Shown piece after piece: positions 8,734-18,429 of a stretch of 55,263 bases of DNA. Below the pieces are notes generated by a model. The model saw only the letters and a program-made list of their open reading frames with translations, was not told the DNA's origin and did not search any database. The stretch comes from Paracoccaceae bacterium (GTDB lineage: Bacteria > Pseudomonadota > Alphaproteobacteria > Rhodobacterales > Rhodobacteraceae): the NCBI GenBank assembly GCA_902606585.1, contig CACLGX010000007.1, positions 1 through 55,263 on the forward strand, in the 5' to 3' direction. How positions within the stretch are numbered: position 1 is the first letter of the stretch; each line of letters starts with the position of its first letter. The translations under genes and the position numbers were made by a program.

Positions 8734-10003
8734 AAGAGTAATACTTTTCTTTTTGTCGAGCAGACCAAATTACATCGAATTTAAAACCAACATCGGTATA
8801 GGCTTCATTAATAACTACACCATTTTCATGCAACCAAGCCTTCTGTTTACCAAATTCGAAAGGAACTAACAAAGTTTCAGAAAACTTTTGAGATTCTATT
8901 TGATTTTTTATTTCCTCAATGAGGTCTGAAACTCCCTCACCAGTCAAGGCGGATAAAGAACACACAGCTAACCTTCTTTCGGCAATATTTTTCAAACCCT
9001 TGCGTTTTTCAGGTTCAATTATGTCCATTTTATTCCACAACTCTAACACCGGAGTTGACTCAGAAACACCGAGATTACTCAAAACTTTTTCCACCTCCAC
9101 AGCCTGGGTTTCCGTATTATCATGAGAAATATCTCGCACGTGAAGAATTAAATCAGCAGCTAAAACTTCTTCCAGAGTTGCTCTAAATGCTGCTATCAGT
9201 TCAGTTGGAAGATCAGAAATAAACCCGACAGTATCTGACAGTATTATTTTGATACTATTGTCTAAATTAATAGCTCGCATTTTGGGATCAAGTGTCGCAA
9301 ACAACATATCCTCAGAAAACTCGCTGGCCCCAGTTAACAAGTTAAACAATGTAGATTTACCTGCATTGGTGTATCCGACTAAAGCAACAATCGGAAACGG
9401 AGCCTTAGCTCGAAACTTTCTATGGAGTTCCCTTGTATTTTTTATTTTATCAAGTTGACGTCTCAACCGTACTAATTGATGATCTATTGCTCTTTTATCA
9501 GTTTCAATTTGCGTCTCCCCAGGCCCACCTACAAAACCAAGGCCGCCCCTTTGCCTTTCTAAGTGTGTCCAAGCTCTAACAAGTCGAGATCTTTGGTAAG
9601 TCAATGCTGCCATGTCAACCTGCAAGACGCCTTCTCGAGTGACAGCCCTATCAGAGAAAATTTCCAAAATTAAAGCTGTTCTATCTAAAACCTTAGTGTC
9701 CCATTTTTTTTCTAAGTTTCGTTGCTGTATGGGAGAAATATGACTATTTATTATCACCAAATCTATTTTTTTTGATTTGAATATCTCAGCTAATTCAACT
9801 ACCTTGCCACTTCCAAAAAATTCTTTTGGGCGAAGCCTTTGAATAGGAACTAAAGTTGATCCGATTATTTTTACAAAAGGTAATGCTTTGGCGAGAGACA
9901 TAGCCTCTCCAATGAACTGGTCAGCATTGTTAGCCTGCAAATTACTTTTGAATTTTGGTTGAACAACCCAAACGGAGGTTGTGTCTTTTTTGACTGCTCT
10001 CAA
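8723..10003 (-). CDS. hflX: GTPase HflX
   Basis: This ribosome-associated GTPase splits stalled or stressed 70S ribosomes. The 426 residues begin with the HflX N-terminal domain (nucleotide-binding-like, with the [12 protein letters not shown] box) and a Gly-rich linker ([18 protein letters not shown]). The GTPase domain follows, with G1 GYTNAGKS, G3 DTVGF and G4 NKMD. The start is TTG at 10003, overlapping the hfq stop as TTGA, which implies translational coupling. The hfq-hflX order is conserved across proteobacteria. It is the last gene of the long operon that begins at dusB. Confidence 0.96.
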   Translation of the reverse strand: MRAVKKDTTSVWVVQPKFKSNLQANNADQFIGEAMSLAKALPFVKIIGSTLVPIQRLRPKEFFGSGKVVELAEIFKSKKIDLVIINSHISPIQQRNLEKKWDTKVLDRTALILEIFSDRAVTREGVLQVDMAALTYQRSRLVRAWTHLERQRGGLGFVGGPGETQIETDKRAIDHQLVRLRRQLDKIKNTRELHRKFRAKAPFPIVALVGYTNAGKSTLFNLLTGASEFSEDMLFATLDPKMRAINLDNSIKIILSDTVGFISDLPTELIAAFRATLEEVLAADLILHVRDISHDNTETQAVEVEKVLSNLGVSESTPVLELWNKMDIIEPEKRKGLKNIAERRLAVCSLSALTGEGVSDLIEEIKNQIESQKFSETLLVPFEFGKQKAWLHENGVVINEAYTDVGFKFDVIWSARQKEKYYSFTH

Positions 10004-10239
10004 GCTTCCTCTTCACCATCGTAAAGAGAAATACTTTGCGTAGGCATAATAGTTGAAACAGCATGCTTATATACGAGTTGAGATTGCCCATCTCTTCTTA
10101 ATAAAATGCAAAAATTATCAAACCACGTTATTGCGCCTTGCAATTTTACTCCATTTATTAAGAAGACCGTAACAGGTATTTTTGTTTTGCGCACTTGGTT
10201 TAAAAACGCATCTTGTAAATTTTGGCGATCAGAAGCCAT
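10000..10239 (-). CDS. hfq: RNA chaperone Hfq
   Basis: Hfq is a hexameric Sm-like protein that pairs small RNAs with mRNAs. The 79-residue protein is essentially only the Sm core: an N-terminal helix ([14 protein letters not shown]), Sm1 ([20 protein letters not shown]) and Sm2 with the YKHA motif of the proximal RNA-binding face. The acidic tail is very short (DGEEEA), as usual in alphaproteobacteria. It follows trkH by 91 bases and overlaps hflX by four. In alphaproteobacteria Hfq commonly takes part in nitrogen control, which fits its position behind the ntr genes. Confidence 0.97.
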   Translation of the reverse strand: MASDRQNLQDAFLNQVRKTKIPVTVFLINGVKLQGAITWFDNFCILLRRDGQSQLVYKHAVSTIMPTQSISLYDGEEEA

Positions 10240-10330
10240 ATCCGGAGCCTTACCTTTTATTATTATTTGACTGGTTATTAATAAATACCAAAAAAAAATT
10301 CAAATCAACAAAAAGAGAAGATATTCAAAT

Positions 10331-11857
10331 TCAATTTCTCCAAATTCCAAATCTTATTAAAGATAAAGCAACTAAAATCTCCAATCTTCCTAATATCATG
10401 GTTAGAACAAGAATAATTTTTGAATAAATAGATAATTCGATAATCGAAAAATTTTCAATACCAACAATCTGTAAAAGTGGTCCTGTCGTAGTTAAGCACG
10501 ACACTATTAACAATAATGAGTCCTCAAATAAAACTCCAAACATGGATAAAATTATCGTTAGAACGGCAAGAGAGACTATAAACAACATAAAAAAAATCCA
10601 TGCCATAAAAATAGAAATATCTAAGCTTTTAGTAAATTTATTTTTTTTAGCTACTGAAGATGGATAAAGTAATTTTCCTGTTTCATTATAAAAAGCAGAA
10701 AATAAAATCGATATTCGAAGTAATTTAATTCCTCCAGCCGTAGTAGCTACTCCACCACCAAACAAACATAGGCCAATTAGGACAATGGAAATATGCGTGA
10801 CATCTTCCGAAGATATAGGTTCGTTCCAGAACGAACTAACATAACCGTTTGTAGTGATAAATGAAAATGCTGTAAAAAAATTTCCCCAAATTAATTTAAT
10901 TAAATTAACAAGTGAATCACTTGAATTGGTATATAGGTTTGCTTGATTTAGTTGCATAAATGAAAGCAAAGCAGTCACTGAAAATACTATCAAAAGGCCC
11001 AAACGTATTTCCGTATCGGCTATTATTTTCTTCAATTTAATCCTTTTATATAATAAATTGATGATATGGTGGGAGACAGCTAAAAACAAAAATAAAATTA
11101 TTACTATTTCTCCAAGTAAACCTGCTCCATCCAAATCGAAGTTAGAGGGACCCGAAATACCAGAAGTTGAAACAACAGACAGCGCCCTAATTAAACTAGT
11201 ATAGCCATCTGTACCAAGGACAGTAAGTAATCCCCATAGAACAAACGTCAAACCCGTATATGCTGGCACCAGCTTTTGACTTACCTTTACTAAAGTAACA
11301 GAACGTTCATCAAGTGTGAGTTTTCTATTGGAGTTCGATGATTGTTGTTTTTTTGAAAAAACCTCAAAGCCTCCAAGATTGGCAGGTAATAAAATTACAA
11401 AAGCGGTAATCCAAATCAAACCACCTCCAAACCAAGCAACTAATGCTCGCCAAAGGTGAATAGGTTTTGAAAGCAATTCGAGTTCAAAAACAGGCAGACC
11501 AGTAGTAGTAAAAGCGCTGACCATATCAAGATAGATGTCCGTCAAATCGACGCTGGGCAAGATAATCCAACTGGGAACCGCTAAAAATAAAGGTAAGAAT
11601 AAAAAAGAAAAAATAAGCGAAAATAATTGTGATATGCCAGTTTCTTTTAAATTTCTATTTGATGTAGCTAAAATCAATAAAGATAAGATCAAAAACCCCG
11701 TCAAACCAGTATATAAAAATATTCGCGCTTCTCTAAAAAGATCAGCTGCGAGAGCATACCCTGCAACAATAATCATCAAACAACAAGATATCCCAAGAAC
11801 TTGGAAAAAAAGAGGTAAATTTTTGAAATTTACACCCAATTTCAGAAATGAAAACAT
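10331..11857 (-). CDS. trkH: Trk potassium uptake channel protein TrkH
   Basis: TrkH is the membrane pore of the Trk K+ uptake system. It has 508 residues with many hydrophobic helices. The four selectivity-filter repeats are visible as SAFTTTGL, SVVSTSGI, FSFITTNGY and SCLTTTGP. The TrkH-type gating segment FGGGVATTAGGIKLLR is also present. Its regulatory partner trkA lies 23 bases upstream on the same strand, so the two are co-transcribed and function as one complex. The 91-base gap to hfq could hold a separate hfq promoter, but none was clear. Confidence 0.95.
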   Translation of the reverse strand: MFSFLKLGVNFKNLPLFFQVLGISCCLMIIVAGYALAADLFREARIFLYTGLTGFLILSLLILATSNRNLKETGISQLFSLIFSFLFLPLFLAVPSWIILPSVDLTDIYLDMVSAFTTTGLPVFELELLSKPIHLWRALVAWFGGGLIWITAFVILLPANLGGFEVFSKKQQSSNSNRKLTLDERSVTLVKVSQKLVPAYTGLTFVLWGLLTVLGTDGYTSLIRALSVVSTSGISGPSNFDLDGAGLLGEIVIILFLFLAVSHHIINLLYKRIKLKKIIADTEIRLGLLIVFSVTALLSFMQLNQANLYTNSSDSLVNLIKLIWGNFFTAFSFITTNGYVSSFWNEPISSEDVTHISIVLIGLCLFGGGVATTAGGIKLLRISILFSAFYNETGKLLYPSSVAKKNKFTKSLDISIFMAWIFFMLFIVSLAVLTIILSMFGVLFEDSLLLIVSCLTTTGPLLQIVGIENFSIIELSIYSKIILVLTMILGRLEILVALSLIRFGIWRN

Positions 11858-11880
11858 ATAAATATAATTACTTTAGTAAG

Positions 11881-13257
11881 CTAAAAATAATCTATTGTGA
11901 CTTGAAGAAGTCTTTCAACCTCTGGAATATCTTTTGAAAGTGCAAATACTGCAATAACATCTCCCTCTTCAATTTTTGAATTACTATCAGGTTTTATCAT
12001 ATCGCCGTTTTTCAATATACCGCCAACGATTACACCCTCAGGAAAGTCTATATCACCTATACGAACACCAGCGATAGGGGATGTGGACATAACCTGCGCC
12101 TCAATAATTTCCGCCTCTGCATCTCCAATTGAGTAGACACTCTTAACTTTTCCATGACGAATATGCTTCAAAATGGAACTTACTGTCGTAGATCTCGGGT
12201 TAATATATGCATCTATCCCAAGTGGTTTTGTCAGCGGTGACATTGTAGGATCGTTTATCAAAGCAATAGCTTTTTTACATCCTCTTGATTTTGCCCGCAC
12301 AGCCGCAAGCATATTTGTCTTATCATCGTCTGTGATGGCAAGTATAGCGTCAGCCTTTGAAATATTCGCTTCCTCCAACAAACCAGAATCCAAACCATCT
12401 CCATGCAAAACGATAGTTCTTTCTAATGTTTCTGCTGCAGTCTCAGCTCTAAATCTATTTTTTTCAATTATTTTCACACGCACCTTATTTTCACTGTTTT
12501 CTAACGACTTTGCAATTTTGAGACCTACATTTCCACCACCAATCAAAATAACTCTATTTTGCTCACCATACGATTTACCAAAAACATCCATAGTTCTTTC
12601 AGAGTCTTTGGAATGGCACATTAAGTATGCTTCATCTGAAGGGAATATTTGATCTCCAGCGTTTGGAGCAAAAAGGACGCCTTGCCTACGAACCCCTACA
12701 ACAATTACCCTTAAAGTAGAAAATAGGTCTGTCAATTGCCTTAATGGCGTGTTGATAACTGGACAATTTTCTCCAATATGAAGACCCAAAAGCTGAGCCT
12801 TATCATTTAAAAAACTTTCCGATTCAAAAGCATTGGGTGCAGATAACCTTTTTAAAGCCGCTTCAGCAACCTCCAGTTCCGGACTAATTACCACATCTAT
12901 CGGCAAATGGTCGCGCCGATATAAATCTGAATAAATCGCATCAAGGTAAGATTGGCCTCTAAGCCGAGCAATCTTTCTAGGTATATTAAAAATTGAATGC
13001 GCAACCTGACAAGTTACCATATTTACTTCATCACTGTGCGTAGCCGCAATAATCATATCAGCATCTTCAGCACCTGCGTTACTCAATACATTGGGATATG
13101 AAGCAAAACCACAAACACCTTTAACATCTAAGGTATCAGTTGCTCTTGTAACTAAATCCTGATCGCTATCTACGATTGTTACGTCGTTTTTTTCACTGGC
13201 AAGATGACGCGCAATTTGCCAGCCTACTTGACCCGCACCACAAATGATAACTTTCAT
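11881..13257 (-). CDS. trkA: Trk system potassium uptake regulatory protein TrkA
   Basis: This cytosolic gating subunit binds NAD(H)/ATP and controls TrkH. It holds two RCK modules in tandem. The first Rossmann motif is CGAGQVGWQIARHLA near the N-terminus, and the second is LIGGGNVGLKIAKSLE near residue 240. Each is followed by a TrkA_C domain, the last ending around FALSKDIPEVERLL. The frame opens at a GTG at 13263, but GAGG lies nine bases before the ATG at 13257, and the family begins MKVIICGAGQ. The ATG is preferred. It lies 74 bases behind ntrX, the classic alphaproteobacterial ntr-trk arrangement. Confidence 0.95.
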   Translation of the reverse strand: MKVIICGAGQVGWQIARHLASEKNDVTIVDSDQDLVTRATDTLDVKGVCGFASYPNVLSNAGAEDADMIIAATHSDEVNMVTCQVAHSIFNIPRKIARLRGQSYLDAIYSDLYRRDHLPIDVVISPELEVAEAALKRLSAPNAFESESFLNDKAQLLGLHIGENCPVINTPLRQLTDLFSTLRVIVVGVRRQGVLFAPNAGDQIFPSDEAYLMCHSKDSERTMDVFGKSYGEQNRVILIGGGNVGLKIAKSLENSENKVRVKIIEKNRFRAETAAETLERTIVLHGDGLDSGLLEEANISKADAILAITDDDKTNMLAAVRAKSRGCKKAIALINDPTMSPLTKPLGIDAYINPRSTTVSSILKHIRHGKVKSVYSIGDAEAEIIEAQVMSTSPIAGVRIGDIDFPEGVIVGGILKNGDMIKPDSNSKIEEGDVIAVFALSKDIPEVERLLQVTIDYF

Positions 13258-13337
13258 CCACACTTACCTCGCTTGCAAAAAAAAGCATAAACTAATTAAA
13301 CTAAGTAACAAAAATTTATGATATTGATAGAACCTAA

Positions 13338-14711
13338 TTAATTTTTGTGACTCGAATTAATACCTAAAGATTTAAGCTTTCGATGTAATGCACTTCTCTC
13401 CATTTCAACAAAAGCGGCAGTTTTTGAAACGTTTCCTCCAAAGCGATTTATTTGCAGTATGAGATAATCACGTTCAAATATTTCACGAGCTTCTCGTAGA
13501 CACATGTTAGCCAGTTCCGATGATATTAAATTAATTTTATCGTCCTTGTTTTGAGATTTTGGTTCATACGATATTAACTCTTCAACTTTTATTTTATCAG
13601 AGGATTCTCCTAAAATTAAAACTCTTTCAATCATATTTCTAAGTTGTCTGATATTTCCTGGCCAATGCATTCCCTGCAAGAAAGTTAAGGCCTCATCAGT
13701 AAATTCACGATATGCCAAACCGTTACTTGAAGATAGCTGCTCAACAAAGTACTTGGCTAAAATAGGAATATCGTCAATTCTATCGCTCAAATTTGGAACT
13801 TTTACTGGAACTACGCTCAGTCTGTGAAACAAATCTTCTCTAAAGCTTTTGTTTTTCATTCTTTCTAATAAATCTGAGTTGGTCGCACTAATAAATCTTA
13901 CAACTACACTCACTTTTTTATTACTTCCAAGCCTAGTTATATAGTTTTCTACTAAAACTTTTAATAATTTACTTTGTAAATCCATAGGCAAATCAGACAC
14001 CTTGTCGAGATAAATAGTACCGCCGTTTGCCTTTTCCAATGCTCCAACTTCGTGTAACCCGTTATTATCTTCAAAACCAAATAAAGATCTCTCAAGCTCA
14101 TTTTGATCAGAAGTTGAACAATCTACTGAGATAAAATTTTTATCTGCTTGCCTTGAGTTTTGATGAATATACTTTGCTGCGGCCTCTTTACCTGATCCCG
14201 AGGACCCAGTTATAAAAACCCTACTGTTAGCTTTGGATATTTTATCTAAATTAGCTATAAAATTTCGGAAAATACCGCTATTACCCTTTAATTCTGAGAA
14301 AACTATACTTTTTTGTTTAAGTTCCGTATTTTCTCGTCGAAGAGAAGATATTTCCATCGCTCGTCTAACAACGACTAAAAGTTGCTCAAGATTGAAGGGC
14401 TTTTCGATAAAATCGTATGCGCCCTGTTTGATAGCAGATACAGCTATTTCGATATTACCATGCCCTGAGATGATAACAACAGGTATTTGGGGGTAATTCA
14501 ATTTGACCTTTTTTAAAATATCAATTCCATCCATATTACTGTCTTTTAACCAAATATCTAAGATCAATAATCCTGGCGGATGGGATTGGATTTGTTCCAA
14601 ACAGTCTTGGGAGGACCCAGACAATCTAGTTAAAAAACCTTCATCAATTAAAATCTCTGATATTAATTCACGAATGTCTTTTTCATCGTCAACTATTAAT
14701 ATATCGTTCAT
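13338..14711 (-). CDS. ntrX: Nitrogen assimilation response regulator NtrX
   Basis: NtrX is the partner of the sensor NtrY, controlling nitrogen metabolism and redox or envelope responses. Residues 1-118 form the receiver domain with Asp52 as phospho-acceptor. An AAA+ domain follows with Walker A GSSGSGKE (169-176). The C-terminal Fis-type helix-turn-helix includes GGNVSKTAAFVEMERSALHR. The region normally holding GAFTGA reads GLHEVGALEKANGG, so that motif is missing, as in NtrX generally. The Walker B stretch reads TIYLDKVSDLP, with Lys237 where Glu is expected, which may impair ATP hydrolysis. It overlaps ntrY by four bases (ATGA). Confidence 0.94.
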   Translation of the reverse strand: MNDILIVDDEKDIRELISEILIDEGFLTRLSGSSQDCLEQIQSHPPGLLILDIWLKDSNMDGIDILKKVKLNYPQIPVVIISGHGNIEIAVSAIKQGAYDFIEKPFNLEQLLVVVRRAMEISSLRRENTELKQKSIVFSELKGNSGIFRNFIANLDKISKANSRVFITGSSGSGKEAAAKYIHQNSRQADKNFISVDCSTSDQNELERSLFGFEDNNGLHEVGALEKANGGTIYLDKVSDLPMDLQSKLLKVLVENYITRLGSNKKVSVVVRFISATNSDLLERMKNKSFREDLFHRLSVVPVKVPNLSDRIDDIPILAKYFVEQLSSSNGLAYREFTDEALTFLQGMHWPGNIRQLRNMIERVLILGESSDKIKVEELISYEPKSQNKDDKINLISSELANMCLREAREIFERDYLILQINRFGGNVSKTAAFVEMERSALHRKLKSLGINSSHKN

Positions 14712-16960
14712 TTTGTTTCCGCTTTAACCTGGTCGTCATAGTTTTTTGATTTGGGGAGTTCGATAGATACTTTTGCTCCAGTGATATCGGATGTTTCAAA
14801 AGAACTGGAATCTTCTAATTTCAAAGTACCACCATGCTCCTCTACAATTTTTTTGACTATAGCTAGACCAAGACCAGTACCTTTTTCACGAGTCGTAACA
14901 TAAGGTTCGAATAATAGAGATCGATCTTGCGGCAAACCAATGCCATTATCTGAAATATGTAAAATTATACTGTCAGATTGATCCTGCAAAACAACATCAA
15001 TTTTACCTTCTTCATCTACATCAAGAATTTGTTGTTTTCTTGTTTCTATCGCCTCCCCAGCGTTTTTTATAATATTTGTTAGGGCTTGATTTATTAAAGT
15101 TGCATCAATTGATATTATGACTGGTTGCTCAGTTTTCGAAAAATTTATTGAAACATCGGGTTGACCAGCCTGCTGTAAAGAAACGGTAGATTCAACTAAA
15201 GCATTAAGGTCCTCATTTTTGCGTCGCAACTCTGGCATTCTTGCAAACTTAGAAAATTCGTCAACAATCCGACGAATATCTTCAGTTTGCCTTGTAATTA
15301 CATCAACCATTTGCTTGAGCCCATCTGAGTTTTTTCCAAGAAAAGGAGTAAATTTTTTTACAATCCTTTCTGCGGACAATTGTATTGGGGTCAGAGGGTT
15401 TTTTATTTCATGGGCAATACGTCTAGCAACATCACCCCACGCTGCTGACCTTTGAGCAGATACAAGAGATGTAATGTCATCAAAAGCAACAACATAACCT
15501 TTCAATTTTTTATCTTCATTCATTGGAGCCATACGAACTAAAAAAATTTCTAACCGACCTGTTCGAACAAGCTTTATTTCGGACTGCAGATTATCTGCTC
15601 CAGATTTTTTCAATTGTTTAAAGAGCGAGTCTAATTCCGGAAATACATCAGAAAGCTTATTTTGAATTTCTTCTTTTTTGTTATAAACTAATAAATAATT
15701 GGCTGAATTATTGGTAAAGCTTACTTTTCCATCTGGATCGAGAACAATTACTCCAGAAGTAACGGAGGAAAGCACGCTATCAAAAAGCCGCCTTCTTTCT
15801 TCAATTTGTTCAGTATTATCAACTAATGTATCTCTTTGATGCTTAAGTTGTTTTGTCATTTGGTTAAAATAACGCCCAAGCTGGGCAATTTCGTCATCGC
15901 CTTCATCTTCAATTACTTGTGTGGTTAACTCCCCTGCTCCAACTCGCTTTGCTGCTGCGGCCAATCTTCCTATTGGTTTAGATAACCTTTCGGCGAACCA
16001 AAGTGCGAATAAAACTGAGGAAACAATAAGTAAGAGAGCTAATGCAAAATAAAGAACTGCAAAATTAAGAAGATACGCGGTTCTGTCATTTTCCATCTGT
16101 TGATACAAAACCGCAGTTTTCTGTGTTTCATCTAATAGGTTAAAAAGTGTACCGTCGACCTCTCTTGTTACGTACAAATATCTATCACCAAACCCATTTA
16201 GATAGATTAAAGCTCTTAATTCATTGTTATCGAAATCATTTATCAAAACAACCTCTTCAATTGAGCTTGTTATTTTTTTCTCATCAGGTTTTTCAAAATC
16301 AAAAAGGTAAGAACGCTCTCCTCGAAGTTCGATATTTCCAGATCCATTCAGTATAAAAGCTTCTTTCAAACCTCGCTGTAACATCATCTGACGTGATGCA
16401 AGTTCATTTCTCAATTGATCTTTCTCAAAAAAAGGTCTGTCTTTTCGAAAATTCTGCAACCCCTCTGCAAGAGAAGTAACATCTTCTACCAAAGCATTTT
16501 GCTGTTCATCAGCATAAGCTCGAGCAGCTGATAACGAGGTTCCTACAACACTCTGAACACGTTCAGAGAACCAAGCCTCTAGGCCTAAATTAATTGAAAT
16601 TGTAGCAAAAACAGCTACAGTTATTGTCGGAAGTAAAGACATCGTTGTGAATACACCAGCTAGTCGAAAATGGAGTTTTGAACCAGCTAGTCTAGATCTA
16701 CGCTGAGAAAGAACATATAAAATTCTCACCAAAACAATGCCAACTATTAGAAGTACATAGACTAAATCTAGTAATAAAAAGAAACGAAGCCAAACAGACT
16801 GCCCGGCAACATTAAACGGACCTAAAAATAGATATGTAGCAACAGCCAATAACGGACCGAGTAAAATGAGAGAGATGTTAATAGCAGATTGAAACGGTTT
16901 CACATTTGAATAGTTAAAAAGCCATTTCGATACGGACTTATTTCTGTTAACTGCTACCAA
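14708..16960 (-). CDS. ntrY: Sensor histidine kinase NtrY
   Basis: NtrY is the membrane sensor kinase paired with NtrX. The 750 residues begin with clustered hydrophobic helices (about 25-130), then a periplasmic domain and a further helix (about 290-320). A HAMP domain (LSKPIGRLAAAAKRVGAGEL), a PAS domain (GVIVLDPDGKVSFTNNSANY) and a HisKA dimerisation region follow, with the phospho-accepting His in AHEIKNPLTPIQLSAERI. The ATPase domain has the N-box (LTNIIKNAGEAI) and G-boxes (DNGIGLP, EKGTGLGLAIV). About 95 bases separate it from ntrC, so a local promoter is possible. The product couples to NtrX by the ATGA overlap. Confidence 0.95.
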   Translation of the reverse strand: MVAVNRNKSVSKWLFNYSNVKPFQSAINISLILLGPLLAVATYLFLGPFNVAGQSVWLRFFLLLDLVYVLLIVGIVLVRILYVLSQRRSRLAGSKLHFRLAGVFTTMSLLPTITVAVFATISINLGLEAWFSERVQSVVGTSLSAARAYADEQQNALVEDVTSLAEGLQNFRKDRPFFEKDQLRNELASRQMMLQRGLKEAFILNGSGNIELRGERSYLFDFEKPDEKKITSSIEEVVLINDFDNNELRALIYLNGFGDRYLYVTREVDGTLFNLLDETQKTAVLYQQMENDRTAYLLNFAVLYFALALLLIVSSVLFALWFAERLSKPIGRLAAAAKRVGAGELTTQVIEDEGDDEIAQLGRYFNQMTKQLKHQRDTLVDNTEQIEERRRLFDSVLSSVTSGVIVLDPDGKVSFTNNSANYLLVYNKKEEIQNKLSDVFPELDSLFKQLKKSGADNLQSEIKLVRTGRLEIFLVRMAPMNEDKKLKGYVVAFDDITSLVSAQRSAAWGDVARRIAHEIKNPLTPIQLSAERIVKKFTPFLGKNSDGLKQMVDVITRQTEDIRRIVDEFSKFARMPELRRKNEDLNALVESTVSLQQAGQPDVSINFSKTEQPVIISIDATLINQALTNIIKNAGEAIETRKQQILDVDEEGKIDVVLQDQSDSIILHISDNGIGLPQDRSLLFEPYVTTREKGTGLGLAIVKKIVEEHGGTLKLEDSSSFETSDITGAKVSIELPKSKNYDDQVKAETK

Positions 16961-17055
16961 AAAAAATCCTCAACTAGTCTAAAAAAAGGCATGTTGTAAT
17001 TTTACATCACCAAACAACAGCATTGACAATCAATGTCAAGAGATATGTTGCTTTT

Positions 17056-18429
17056 TTACATCAATTTACGACGTCGATAAACTTTAATATCCAGCTCACT
17101 TATTTTTTTCCGTAACGTGTTTCGATTTATACCTAACAAATCAGCACATTTTGCCTGATTACCACCTGTTGCCTCTAACGAGACAGCAATCAAGGGAGCT
17201 TCTAACTCCTTCAAAATCCGATTATACAAACCAACGGGAGGTAAAATATTGCCATGTAAATCAAAATATCTGCGCAGATGCCTCTCTATATCGCCAGACA
17301 TTTTTTCTGATCCTTCTTGTGAAAACGATCCCTGCATTTCGGGCTGGTTTTCCAAAGATTGTTCAACTTCAGTAAGAGAGATCTCATGCTCTCTAGAAGT
17401 TAAACCAAGTCGCTTCACTACATTTTGAAGCTGCCTAACGTTTCCAGGCCAACTATAAGCACGAAAAAGATTTTGCGCCTTAACCCCTAATTTTCTTACA
17501 GGCCCTCCCTCGTTTTCAAGCAATTTAAGAAAATGTTCTGACAAAACCAAAATATCATCAACACATTCACGTAAATTGGGCAAGTCAATCGTTGCACCAC
17601 TGAGCCTGTAAAATACATCGCTTCTTATCATACCTTTTTCAACCGCATCAGTCATACTCCCTTGCATTGTAGCTACAAACCTAGGCGAATACTCACCAGG
17701 ATTATCAATCATCTGAACCAATCTAGCCTGACTTTCTAACGAAAAATCAGAAATCTCTTCAATTATAACTGATCCGCCGCGTGCCTTAGCTAAAATTTTT
17801 GATGGCCCATCTATTTCTATCAAATCGGCTGACGAAACAGGTACGAAAGGCAAGTTACGACGATCAGAAAAACTATGTAAGACCTTAGCGATTAGGCTCT
17901 TACCCGTGCCAGATTCACCCGAAACCAGAATAGGTAAATCTGTATTCATAAGCCGAGCCACTAATCGATAAACCCCTTGCATGGGCACTGATTTTCCTAC
18001 AAGCGGCAAACCATTGTCAGTATCAGCGCTATCATCTTTCTCTATATTCAATCGATGAGACAGTTTTTTTTGCTCCAAAGCTTTTGCCACTCTTTTCATT
18101 AAATCAGGAAGATCAAACGGTTTTGGTAAATAATCAAAAGCCTTTGCGTCTGCCGCTTGAATTGCGGTCATAATCGTATTTTGTGCAGAAATCACTATAA
18201 CTGGTAAACCTGGTCGATCAGTAGCAATTTTTGGCAGCATTTCTAAACCATTACCGTCTGGCATCATCACATCTGTAATGATTGCGTCTCCTTTGCCCTC
18301 AATAACCCACCTCATTAAGGTTGTGAGACTTGAAGTTGCATGAACTTTACAACCCGCTCTTGTCAAAGCCTGCGTTAAAACGGTTCTTATTGTCCTATCA
18401 TCATCTGCAACAAGCACTGTACCATCCAT
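17056..18429 (-). CDS. ntrC: Nitrogen regulatory protein NtrC (NR-I), Rhodobacter type
   Basis: NtrC is the response regulator of nitrogen limitation. The receiver domain has Asp53 (ITDVMMPDG). The AAA+ domain has Walker A GESGTGKS (171-178) but a shortened L1 region: no GAFTGA is present between FVPVSSADL and [11 protein letters not shown]. Rhodobacter capsulatus NtrC lacks the same loop and is known to activate the sigma-70 holoenzyme rather than sigma-54, so the same mode is inferred here. The C-terminal Fis-type HTH ([20 protein letters not shown]) is intact. The ntrB stop TAA abuts the ntrC ATG directly, which suggests tight coupling. Confidence 0.95.
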   Translation of the reverse strand: MDGTVLVADDDRTIRTVLTQALTRAGCKVHATSSLTTLMRWVIEGKGDAIITDVMMPDGNGLEMLPKIATDRPGLPVIVISAQNTIMTAIQAADAKAFDYLPKPFDLPDLMKRVAKALEQKKLSHRLNIEKDDSADTDNGLPLVGKSVPMQGVYRLVARLMNTDLPILVSGESGTGKSLIAKVLHSFSDRRNLPFVPVSSADLIEIDGPSKILAKARGGSVIIEEISDFSLESQARLVQMIDNPGEYSPRFVATMQGSMTDAVEKGMIRSDVFYRLSGATIDLPNLRECVDDILVLSEHFLKLLENEGGPVRKLGVKAQNLFRAYSWPGNVRQLQNVVKRLGLTSREHEISLTEVEQSLENQPEMQGSFSQEGSEKMSGDIERHLRRYFDLHGNILPPVGLYNRILKELEAPLIAVSLEATGGNQAKCADLLGINRNTLRKKISELDIKVYRRRKLM

